Source: Rutpela maculata (lineage: Eukaryota; Arthropoda; Insecta; Coleoptera; Cerambycidae). Taken from it: a stretch of DNA of 64,000 nucleotides. Numbering within the stretch: position 1 is the first letter of the stretch; each line of letters opens with the position of its first letter. A program made the translations under genes and the position numbers. Location: NCBI GenBank assembly GCA_936432065.2, contig OW386286.2:8797208-8861207 (forward strand), in the 5' to 3' direction. The notes beneath the pieces are model-generated. The model did no database searches. It was given only the letters and a program-made list of their open reading frames with translations, and was not told the DNA's origin. Below, one piece after another: positions 42,403-51,999 of the stretch.

Positions 42403-42427
42403 AGAATGTTCCAGGATGTTCCTGAAA
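42403..42427. promoter_or_regulatory. Heat-shock-element-like array
   Basis: Five contiguous 5-bp units AGAAT GTTCC AGGAT GTTCC TGAAA, i.e. alternating nGAAn/nTTCn with one imperfect unit (GGA). Heat-shock factor binds three or more such units. No open gene follows, and chance occurrence cannot be excluded. Confidence 0.4.
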
Positions 42428-42534
42428 CAAACTACCTAGGAGAAGCCCAGAGTGGACAGTTTGGTTCAGTTGGTGAATTGAGAAACATTAAGAACGAGTA
42501 AGCAAAGTGATCAAGTGACTGAAGTTGTGAATCA

Positions 42535-44170
42535 GGGGGTGGCACTTAAAAAAATATATATTTATTGGAGCTGAAGTATAATCAAATTTTAAGAAGAAAA
42601 AGTTCTATGCTATGTTTTACATAAATTGATAGTTTTTAAGTAATAACGACTTCAAAATTGCGATTTTAGCTTTAAAAAAAGGTATTTCCAAGCGGCTTTC
42701 GTCAAGTATCTCGAAAAGTATTACTTTATCGAAAAAAATTTACAGACCAGTTACAGAAATTACAAACTGGAAATTAATTGTATTTTTTGTTTATTGATGT
42801 AGGATTAATAATTTCGGAGATATTTAAGTTTATATTTGGCATCTAAGTGTTCATAAGATAATTATTTAGGGTGAGAGTTAAATATCTCAGAAACTGTGAC
42901 ACTTACGACAAGGATATTAATAGGTAGAATAATAGCTTATTAATTAAGCTTTCAATTGTTTTTTTTATTTGTTTCTGTAGCATAAAAAACAAAGAAGTTA
43001 TGACCGAAGCAATGTGCGTCTACACATTTTTTTAATAACAACGTCGCCATTTTGTTACTGTAATTAGCCAGTAATTAAAAAACAGGAATTTCAAACACCG
43101 CTTCTCATTAATATATAGCATGGCGTAGATGCTCAAATTTTTTGGTTTGTATACATCACTTGCTTTAGAAAAAAATACAGTTTAAACTATAAAGGTATTT
43201 TCGATAAAACGTAATTTTTTTTTCTTTTTCTAAATATCTCAATAAATATTAGTTTTATTGAAAAATGGGTAGAGACCAAAAATAAAGCTCATAAACTGAT
43301 AATGAATTTCGCTTATTTATTTATTTACATAGATTTAATAGTTTCGGAGATATGAAAGTTTACAAATGGCGTCCGAACGTTTATAAGACGAAAAATGCAG
43401 TTTAAATGTTAAATATTTCAGAAATTGTGACACCTACGTCATGCATGCTAAGAAATAAAATTAAAGACAATTAATTGCGCTTTCAAATTATTTTTTACTC
43501 GTTCCTGTAGCATAAGAAATAAAGAAGTTATGACAGAAAATATACGTATTTGTATTTTTCTATATAAAAAAGTCGGCATTTTGTTACTCAAATACAGTTT
43601 TTCATTAATATGTAGCATTACATAGATGCTTAAATTTTTTTGCTCATTTAAAGCACTTGCTTTAGAAAAAAATGTATTTTAAACATTAAAGGTAATTTCG
43701 AAACCCATGGATACCAAATATAAATTTAAATATCTCCGAAATTATTAATCCTACTTCAATAAACAAAAAATATAATTAATTCCCAGTTTGTACTTTCTGT
43801 AATTGATCTGTAATATTTTTTCGATAAAGTAATACTTTTCGAGATACTTGACGAAAGCCGTTTGGAAATACCTTTTTTTTTTAAGCTAAAATCGCAATTT
43901 TGAAGTTATAATTTAAAAATTATCAATTTATGTGAAAAATTGCATAGAACCTTTTCTTCTTAAAATTTGATTCTATTTCAGCTCCAATAAATATATATTT
44001 TTTAAGTGCCACCCCCTGAGAGGCATCCACCCACTGTAAATTAGCAAGTCCTGGCACAATATAGAAACTTTTCTGTGAAGCATTTACTATTATACTGCCA
44101 AAAATGAACGAAATCCGTTCAATATGACATTATTCCGAAGTTAAAACCTCTAGTTACTGTACTACTACTG
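42535..44170. repeat. Repeat family Z, copy C (complete)
   Basis: Starts GGGGGTGGCACTTAAAAAAA and mirrors at 43999-44018 (TTTTTTAAGTGCCACCCCCT). Arms pair over at least 350 bp (AGCTGAAGTATAATCAAATT / GATTCTATTTCAGCTCC). The core has two direct ~500-bp units, each with CATAA.AAATAAAGAAGTTATGAC, a TTTTGTTACT(gtaattag) motif and TTGCTTTAGAAAAAAAT (43000-43190 and 43515-43690). After 44018 the outer end TATGACATTATTCCGAAG and CTCTAGTTACTGTACTACTA matches copies A and B. Confidence 0.8.
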
Positions 44171-45955
44171 CAACTAGTCTTGTTAGTTGGGAGTGCACTG
44201 TAAAAGAAAACATGTTGGTATTTTGTATTTATCAAATAAATAATTTCTTAAGTGACACTGCAAAATTTATTCATTAAACGATTATTCAGTTCAGTGTTTT
44301 CTGGATTATAAATAATTAAAAAGGACATTCGTCAACCGTGAATAACCACGAAAGAATTCTATGGAGTAAAAGTTGCGTAATTTTTCTAAACATCCAATTA
44401 CTTATTTCTTGATGAAACGGAGTATAAGTGCGGATTCGCCACTGATCTGCCTCTCAAGCCGCTTCTTATAAAGAAGGATATGAGCCTTAATTGTTACTTA
44501 GCGTGCGATGGTGCTTCCTAAATGCGGATTTTTTAAAGCCTTTTTCCTCTAAGGATTCCTTTCAGTTTAATTCATATGGTATTATCATTAAAGCGCCTAT
44601 TCTCTGGATCATTTGGCTAAGGCGGATTTTCTGTTAGATAAACAGTCCTTTGTATCTTTACATAATGCCACAGAAATACATGCATACAGGGTTATCCTTT
44701 AGAATCACTTTGAAATTAATTGTAAAAAAAAACTGGAGAAATAATAACGAAAACAAGAAGAAAACTATTGCAGATTCAATTTAGAAATACATTAAAATAT
44801 GGATCAAAGTGTACCACTTAAGAATGTTCACTTTTTTTTTTTAATTTTCAAAATGAATAACTTTATCAAAACTAATGCTACAACTCGGAAGAATCGAGTA
44901 TTTTATCAAGAAAGCTATATCCAAGGGAATTTTGTGGTCGCTGATTACAAATTTGATGTAAAAAAATCTGTAAAAGTGTTCACGTAAAACTTCCTTCTCT
45001 ATTTAGCACCTTTCATTTATTCATTATTATTTTTTCTGTAGGATGACTGACTGATTGTGTATTTTTCTTATTTAAAAGGCAATGGTGACAAATACATTCC
45101 AAATATAATTTTCCTCTGCCATTTCTTAATTAGATATTTCTTAGAGTGACCACGCTGCATACTTTTCCTTAAAAGTATGTGAGCTTTCATCCTCGGTAAT
45201 TATGTTAATTACAGTCCGAATATTATTTCCACCATAATTATTTATTTATTTATTTTTCTTCCCTAACAGTTGTTTTCACATTTTTCATTACTTCTTTAGG
45301 GTGACCACCCTTTATAATATTTTTATATATTTATTTGACAGCTGTATTAACTACATATTATTGACCTCGGTCGGTTTTTTCAAAATTTTTTTAGACTGTC
45401 TATTTTTCAAATTTTTCTTTGGCAGTTGTATTAACTACATCCCGTAGATTCCTACCACCTCTTATAGTGATTTAATTTTTTCTAATTCGCATCATTTATG
45501 TGGCAATGTCTTTACTTTCTAAAGAGATTCCTTCTAGTGTTTTATTCTATAGTGCGGGGATAAGCTCACTCTTGCTTTATTCACTAACAATAAAACTTAA
45601 AAACTGCAATAAATTTAAAATTATTCTACTAGTTGTTTCTTCATTTATATTCATGGCTTTTACTTTTTTGTTAAAAATAATGCTAATGGTATGTTTTTAA
45701 TTAACCCATTGTCGGGTTGAATCATGAGGGCTTAGAAATACTAAAGCACTTGCTATTTAATAAGCTATGGTGCATCTATTTAAAAAAAAATGTACTAGAT
45801 TTTTAGACTATATAAAACATAATAATTTATTTCTTGCTCATCTTTAAGGTGTCGTTGATTAATTACATTACATGTTCGCCTATGTTCTGTATGCGTTTAT
45901 GTAACGTTATTTATTTATAGAGCTTTTTGGAAATTTTTAAAGTACCTTTAGTGGA
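44171..45955. other. No gene recognised; short direct repeats
   Basis: Contains repeated words AGGGTGACCACC / AGAGTGACCACG (45145, 45300) and GACAGCTGTATTAACTACAT / GGCAGTTGTATTAACTACAT (45338, 45421), suggesting diverged tandem units. Small AT-rich open frames at 44799-44987 and 45500-45700 have no motifs. Otherwise nothing is supported. Confidence 0.4.
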
Positions 45956-46190
45956 ATAACTTTAGAAGACGACTTACCTTATTAAAAAAATATTATTTTG
46001 GGTATTCAGAAGGTAACTTTCAAAGAAAACATTTGTTCCTTTTTACCATTGATCTAAGTCTGACTATGTTAGTGTTATCAGCAAGAAATTCCCACTACCA
46101 AATGAGTTGTCAACTTTATTCATACCCTTACTGTATCTATTAAGTATGAAAACAAGAAAATAACCAATCTTTCTATATACTGATGATGAT

Positions 46191-47279
46191 CAGAGACGAA
46201 CCCAGCTATTTGGGGGGGGAAGCTACAACTAATTTGCCAACTGCCCATTTTTTTTACAACTTATATTTCCTTATGTTTTTTTTATTTCAGACTTAATCTA
46301 TAAGTAGCCTAGCGATACAAATATTATGCAAAAGAAGTTTAACTAAACTACATGATGTAGGCGCTAGACCTGAGTTGACCCCGCGCTCTCCTTCGTCTAG
46401 AAGCTACTGGATGAGGTAACCATTATAGTTTAATGACCGTGGAGAAAAACAAGATACAATACGATTACGCGCAAGTCGGGGCGCAAGCTCGTAACGTCCG
46501 CGCTAGTACGGCTACCGGCCACTTCCCACTTCACATTGTGATACGCAATAGGTAGCATTAAGGGGTCTACACACGATCCAGCGGCAGGGAGCCAGCCTTG
46601 TCGGCATGCTTTGAACTCATTCGTAAAAGTGAACTGGTCCGCTGGAATTCCAATTATCTTCAAAGCGTACCAACAATGTCGGATCCCAGCAGCTGGATCA
46701 TCTGTAGACCCCTTTAATAGTCCCAGATTCTGATTCAGTGTCCTCTAAGAATTTAATATCTTAACAATTTATGACCGACAACAATTTGTTATTATTATTA
46801 TCTCTCGTTGAGAGGTTGGTAACTGATATTAGTGATACTCAGTATAAACCAACAACCAACGACTTTATAGCTAGGACAAAGCATTGTATTGATAAAGGCA
46901 AAATGAAGTAATATTCTAATATTTTTAATGTAAGACAGTCTTTGTGAATTGTATGCTCTGGCCGTGCCGTCTACTGGGTCGAACGACGAATTTCCGCGAA
47001 TTGACGAGTTTATTTTGTTGGCCCGTCGGCGTTGTGCGCTGTCCGTCGACTATTCGGTGGCTCTCACATCAGTCGCATCTAGTCATAAATAATATCAATT
47101 AAAATTATTTATAAAAAATGGTTATAGTGACAGTGTCATTTAATTCTTATCAACTCATTATTCGTTTTTTTGCAATTATACCCAATAAAGATTTTTTACA
47201 TTTTTGGTGATTTTCCCAACTCAATCAACATTGGGGGGGGAGCGTACCCCCCCATAACCCCCCCGTGGGTTCGTCTCTG
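46191..47279. mobile_element. hAT-type non-autonomous element
   Basis: Ends CAGAGACGAACCCA / TGGGTTCGTCTCTG; flanks ATGATGAT (46183-46190) and CTGATGAT (47280-47287), 7 of 8 matching, in a GAT microsatellite. G- and C-tracts next to the ends. Contains a nested Harbinger-like MITE at 46561-46713. It interrupts the left outer arm of the large palindrome. Confidence 0.8.
46561..46713. mobile_element. Harbinger-like MITE with TTA duplication
   Basis: TIRs AGGGGTCTACACACGATCCA / TGGATCATCTGTAGACCCCT with TTA on both sides (46558-46560, 46714-46716). Length 153 bp. TWA duplications are typical of PIF/Harbinger; a TTAA reading (piggyBac) is possible because the left side reads TTAA. Confidence 0.65.
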
Positions 47280-47439
47280 CTGATGATCTAAGTCTGAGCA
47301 TGCTGGTATAATAAGAAGCCTCCTTTAAGAGACATTCTTTCTAGCCCCACCTCTAGAGGATACTATCATGTAGTCCTGAGCCTGAGTACGCTTCTGTTGG
47401 GAAGTTGATGTACCCTAATTTTTTTTTGTAGGATGGTAA

Positions 47440-48417
47440 AGGTACGGTCAGACATAGCTACTTTTGCTGCGCAGTTTTAGGGTTGCAGTTGCAAAAGTTT
47501 CATATCGTGTTCACACTGATCCTAAAAGTAGCGTGCAGCGGGCAGTTTTTTCTACTGCAGCTACCCGTCAAAACTTCAAGTTTGGAAAAAGCTTGCAGTG
47601 ACGTTCACACACAACACGCTGTTTTTGCACCATGCAACCAGATGCTGTATGTTAGCCGTTAGCTATTGTTCCTTCACATCTCACTGTGTTCGTGCCGTAA
47701 TATACGTAATAAATTCCGATTTGTGTACTGTAAAACATGGATGACGAGACACTAGCTACAGTTTGCTTATTATCTGTACTATTAATAATGAAGAAGATGC
47801 CGACGCCAGACGAAAACTGGAATTTGGATGAAAGAATGGATAAGAAGTAGATAAAAGTTAGAACTTTCGGACGGTGACAGCCCACCAAATTAATTTCAAT
47901 ATATATTGACATTTAGGTGTCAAAACAATGTTTCTTAGCTATAAATACCAAATACTTAAAGATTTCTCCAAGATCAAACATATATCTTATTAAAGAATAG
48001 ATAAAAAAAAATCACTACAAGCTGCAGCTTTAATTCTATATTTAATTTTTTTTATACTATAAACAAACAAGAATGAATCATTTAAAAACATTAATAGTTT
48101 TGTCAAGTCGAAATTTATTCACAAATATATTATTTAAAATGTTAGGTACACAAATGGACACCAACTTTAAAAATACTGCACTCGCTGCCGCTGCAAAAGT
48201 TTCAACCAAATAGATATTTTTTGCAGCCATCGCTACTCTTTAAAATTCAATTCACACGTGGCTACTTTTGAGGCTGCACGCAGCATATAAATGTTGCACG
48301 CAACCAAACAGCACGCGCTACTTTTAAGGTTGCACAGCTATTCACATGAAGATTCACTTGAACTGCGCAGTTTTTTAGACTGCACCGCAGCAAAAGTAGC
48401 TGTGTCTGATCATACCT
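47440..48417. mobile_element. Harbinger-like non-autonomous element
   Basis: TIRs AGGTACGGTCAGACATAGCT / reverse of AGGTATGATCAGACACAGCT, followed inward by GCAGTTTT, GCTGC-rich subterminal repeats (e.g. ACTTTTGCTGCGCAG). Flanks TAA (47437-47439) and TTA (48418-48420); the empty site in the opposite arm of the palindrome reads GGTTAGAGG, so a TTA duplication with one later change is likely. 978 bp, no transposase seen. Confidence 0.7.
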
Positions 48418-48826
48418 TTAGAGAGGGTTATAACAACTAATTTTCAGTCGGGTGATAAGCCGTCATGTGGTAAGTTTTCCTACAATGACGTCATCAACTA
48501 TGGTGGTTGGCCGTTCCTTACCACGCTTATATCTATGTAACTACTAAGTGGACTTATATATAAAAAAAAAATCTAAATAAAGCAAATAGACACTTCTAAA
48601 TTTAATGCGCTTGTAAGACCTTAGAAATATTGATTAAATAATAATAATAATAATAATAATAGTACCTAATAAATAAAAATAATAATATACTCCAATATTT
48701 CTATATTGATTTTTAAAATATAAAACAAATACGCACAAGTTATTATAAATTGGTAGGTACAATGTATAAAAAATATATGAAGAACAATGTAATAAAAATA
48801 GTTATTACTTTTATACATTATTCAAC

Positions 48827-49201
48827 CTAACTAGTATATTTATTCTTACAATCAGGATATTGCACACTATTACATTTACAAAATGAACAACACGAAATTT
48901 GGTTTTTGTTACATATACATAATGTTGTTGCACATTTTACGCAAGAACAGACACCAACAAAGTCATCTGGGTATTGTTTAATGTTTTTTTGTGGGAGTAG
49001 CGCTTTATCGATCTCCTCAAAACCAAATTCATGGGCTTCCAACTGGGTAAGAATCTCGTCGATGCAATGTCGCAAATAGGTATGATAATAGGCTCTTAAT
49101 AAATGTCCTCTAATGCACCTACTTGTTGGCGGTAAATCATCAGCGTCAATATTTTTGACGTGCCGAAATAAGTTACTGTAATTACTATGACCATTCTCCA
49201 A
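48827..49201 (-). pseudogene. DTD-family protein, cysteine-rich C-terminus (left arm)
   Basis: A 124-codon minus-strand frame: DDLPPTSRCIRGHLLRAYYH, TYLRHCIDEIL, HEFGFEEIDKALLPQ, then PDDFVGVCSCVKCATTLCIC and NKNQISCCSFCKCNSVQYPD. The pattern GH..RA.Y.TY, YG(F/W)....L.P, and a C.C..C....C.C....I.C...C.C cluster forms the C-terminus of the repeat-associated family also seen at 9701-10215 and 57380. The Cys cluster probably binds zinc (inference). It ends at the natural stop. Its mirror copy is at 50352-50644. Confidence 0.65.
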
Positions 49202-49204
49202 AAG

Positions 49205-49485
49205 ATTCAGAAAAAATATTAATACAAGGCGACAATGTGGTGGATATGGCAGAAATATCTGAAACCTTTGCCTGTTCAGTTAAACTCTTTTTGGCCATCA
49301 GCAAAAAACAAATTGCTTTTGCAGCAGTTTTTTACTAATGCTTTAAAAAAATCTTGCCTAACAATTACAAATAGCACTATTCATATGTTAAGCGCATTTT
49401 CTGGCTCTGAAGACAGTGGTGTAAAAATAAAGGCTACATCCACTCAATATGGGATAGAGTCCTATCATCCAGATTTGGATTGTTG
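49205..49485 (+). pseudogene. DTD-family protein, upstream segment, inverted copy
   Basis: Plus strand encodes KPLPVQLNSFWPSAKNKLLL, QQFFTNALKKSC, SAFSGSEDSGVKIKATSTQY, SYHPDLDC. This is the reverse-strand duplicate of 50018-50290. It interrupts the minus-strand gene between 49201 and the duplicated block at 49485-49552, so it behaves as an inverted insertion or template-switch product. Confidence 0.7.
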
Positions 49486-49552
49486 TCCTCTAATGCACCT
49501 ACTTGTTGGCGGTAAATCATCAACGTCAATATTTTTGCTGTGTCGAAATAAC
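49485..49552 (-). repeat. 68-bp duplicate of the DDLPPTSRCIRG-coding block
   Basis: TGTCCTCTAATGCACCTACT and the following ~45 bp repeat 49106-49165 in the same orientation with few changes. It marks the break: the gene's middle (49562-50002) runs into this block, then is cut by inverted sequence, and restarts at 49201 with a second copy of the block. Confidence 0.8.
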
Positions 49553-49561
49553 TCGAAATCA

Positions 49562-50002
49562 TCAGCATTTTCGCAATACTTTAACTAAATATTCTTCTGC
49601 AAGATTCAAACTGGCTTCAATCTCTGTTGAGTGAGTAGAAACTCCAAAGCGGCTTAGAAAGTCTGATGAGGCAGTATATAATACTGCTTTCTTTGTTCCA
49701 ATTTTGCTGGTATAATCTGCCCCAGATAATGCGTGAAGGGCAGGTAATAAAGAACACAGTTCTTGACCTAAATTAAATGCTATAACATGTATTGGCAAGA
49801 ATCGAGTAGTATCTCTTACACCAGTGCGTATCCACATTTCCTCCACTCCCATGTGATAAAGTGCATCCCAATGAAATACTGCCAAAACCATGACATCAGT
49901 ATCTACACTAACAAATACAATTTTAGTAAAGCCTGCTTTTGCAGCTTGTTTTGTGTGTAGCATCATACTGAAGTCCGCTTCTTCTATATAAAAACAATCC
50001 AA
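49562..50002 (-). pseudogene. DTD-family protein, central domain (possible PIN-like nuclease)
   Basis: A 146-codon minus frame in the unpaired centre of the palindrome. It reads CFYIEEADFSMMLHTKQAAK, VFVSVDTDVMVLAVFHWD, GVRDTTRFLPIHVIAFNLGQ and LLPALHALSGADYTSKIGTK. In the family these are HEEAD...LL.HA, S.DTDV.VL, K...I......LG and LPA.HA.SGCDT....GKGK. Here HEEAD is IEEAD and SGCDT is SGADY. The spaced acidic residues resemble PIN/flap nuclease active sites, inferred only. Frame breaks separate it from both neighbours, and it ends in a stop near 49562. Confidence 0.65.
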
Positions 50003-50017
50003 ATCTGGATGATAGGA

Positions 50018-50347
50018 CTATATCCCATATTGAGTGGATGTAGCCTTTATTTTTACACCACTGTCTTCAGAGCCAGAAAATGCGCTTAACGTATGAATAG
50101 TGCTATTTGTAATTGTTGGGCAAGATTTTTTTAAAGCATTAGTAAAAAACTGCTGCAAAAGCAATTTGTTTTTTGCTGATAGCCAAAAAGTGTTTAACTG
50201 AACAGGCAAAGGCACCTTTTCAGATATTTCTGCTATGTCCACCACATTGTCGCCTTGTCTTAATATTCTTTTTGAATCTTTTGGAGAATAGTCATAGTAA
50301 CTATAGTAACTTATTTCGACACTACAGAAATGATTTACCGCCAACAA
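50018..50347 (-). pseudogene. DTD-family protein, upstream segment (coding orientation)
   Basis: Minus strand encodes KDSKRILRQGDNVVDIAEIS, PLPVQLNTFWLSAKNKLLLQ and SAFSGSEDSGVKIKATSTQY GI, continuing in a shifted frame into SYHPDLD CFYIEEAD of the central domain. The amino-terminal part of the ORF (YSYYDYSPKDS) may be noncoding. Mirror copy: 49205-49485. Confidence 0.6.
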
Positions 50348-50351
50348 GTAG

Positions 50352-50644
50352 GTGCATTAGAGGACATTTACTAAGAGAGCCTATTATCATACCTATTTGC
50401 AGCGACATTGCATCGACAAGATTCTTACCCAGTTGGATCCCATGAATTTGGTTTTGAGGACATCGATAACACGCTACTCCCACAAAGGAACATTAAACAA
50501 TACCCAGATGACTTTGTTGGTGTCTGTGGTTGCGTAAAATGTGCAACATCATGTATATGTAACAAAAACCAAATTTCGTGTTGTTCATTTTGTAAATTTA
50601 ATAGTGTGCAATATCCTGATTGTAAGAATAAATATACTACTTAG
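50352..50644 (+). pseudogene. DTD-family protein, cysteine-rich C-terminus (right arm, inverted)
   Basis: Plus strand encodes RCIRGHLLREPI..., then HEFGFEDIDNTLLPQRNIKQ, YPDDFVGVCGCVKCATSCIC, NKNQISCCSFCKFNSVQYPD and a stop at 50642-50644. Relative to 48827-49201, AYYHTYLRHC is damaged and one Cys of the cluster is Phe. It diverges head-to-head from 50018-50347, so it cannot be part of one transcript with it. Confidence 0.7.
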
Positions 50645-51088
50645 GTTGAATAATGTATAAAAGTAATAACTATTTTTATTACATTGTTCTTTATATATTT
50701 TTTATATGTTGTACCTACCAATTTATAATAACTTGTGCGTATTTGTTTTATATTTTAAAAATGAATATAGAAATATTGGTGTATATTATTATTATTATTT
50801 ATTTTTATTATTATAATTATTTAATCAATATTTCTAAGGGTCTTCTAAGAGCATTAAATTTGGAAGTGTCTATTTGCTTTATTTAGACTTTTTTTTATAT
50901 ATAAGTCCACTTAGTAGGTACATAGATATAAGCGTAGTAAGGAACGGCCAGCCGCCATAGTTGATGACGTCATTGTAGGAAAACGTACCCCTCTAACCAT
51001 CCTACAAAAAAAAATTAGGGTACATCAACTTCCCTACAGAAGTGTACTCAGGCTCTGGATTAATGGTCAGACTTAGAACAATGGTATA

Positions 51089-51322
51089 CAGGTGCGTGTT
51101 GGCCCACTGGGATTCCGGGAGTTTCCCGGTGGGCCCTTCATGAAGGGCCTTCCCTGTTGAATAATTTTTATTTTGTAGGGTAGGAGTTTTTTGAGATTTT
51201 CTCCCCCCCCCCCCCCCCCATCAATTTTCATTTTCAAGATAAAAAAAATTTCAGATTTCTGCCTGGGGCCTTTGCTTGATAAGCTATTTTCATGGGGCCC
51301 AAAATCGTCCCAGCACGCGCAT
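51089..51322. mobile_element. hAT MITE with exact 8-bp duplication
   Basis: ATGGTATA at 51081-51088 and 51323-51330 flank 234 bp with ends CAGGTGCGTGTTGG / CCAGCACGCGCATG and a long C tract in the middle. It splits the right outer arm of the palindrome. Confidence 0.88.
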
Positions 51323-51410
51323 GATGGTATAAGAAAGTAACGAATGGTTTCTTTGAAAGTTAACTGCTGAATACCCAAAATAATATTTTTTTAATCATAA
51401 TGTAAGCAGA

Positions 51411-51999
51411 AATGGAAGAAATTTATTTCTAAATATGACTTACCTTATCTTTTATTTTCATGTTATTGCAACTTCTTCATCATGACCAACGATATTTCCT
51501 TTTAGTATTCACTAAATAACACTATACTTATTACCTTCTCAGAATTAACTATATATTATAACTTTATAACACACGCGTTTTATGATTTTGTTACTAGAAA
51601 TTTTTGAAGTACAAACCCTAAACAATATCATATTTCCAATTTAACACTTACTTGCTGTACTTGCGCATAGACAGCCAGCTATACAGCGAATTGTATATTT
51701 AGTTGCATAACTTCAATTCAAATTTCTGAATATCTAAAAAACCTCGCACGGAATGATAGGAAAATGGCCCTCGGTTAAATTGCACCAAATTTTAGTATGT
51801 TATAGGTCCTGGCCTTCGGAACAACAGTTCTCATGGGCACAATGCACTGAAGTCAATATAGCGCAAGCCACTGCTTGTCGAAGACAGAACCAGTGCGAAA
51901 ACCAAAGAACTAGTACTGTTCCTACCTCCGATTAAAGAACTTAGTTCTTTAATCGGAGGTTCCTACCATACACTAATTAATGTATCATCCAATAGTCCA
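51411..51999. other. No gene recognised; contains a perfect hairpin
   Basis: AT-rich. The hairpin at 51924-51960 is listed separately. Nothing else is supported. Confidence 0.45.
51924..51960. repeat. Perfect 17-bp hairpin, 3-nt loop
   Basis: ACCTCCGATTAAAGAAC (51924-51940) and its exact reverse complement (51944-51960) around TTA. GTTCCTACC occurs on both sides in direct orientation, which looks like a template-switch scar. Confidence 0.9.

Larger units (their letters stand above)
45960..51410. repeat. Large imperfect palindrome around a DTD-family transposon gene
   Basis: Inner arms: 48430-49485 against 50018-50985, mirrored nearly throughout (e.g. GATGACGTCATTG / CAATGACGTCATC; AAATAGACACTTC / GAAGTGTCTATTT). 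Outer blocks: 47379-47437 (GAAGTTGATGTACCCTAATT) against 51000-51055, and 45985-46035 (TATTATTTTGGGTATTCAG) against 51345-51395. The unpaired centre is ~530 bp (49486-50017). Later insertions separate the outer blocks: 46191-47279, 46561-46713, 47440-48417 and 51089-51322. Both arms include coding fragments of the same gene. Confidence 0.8.
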
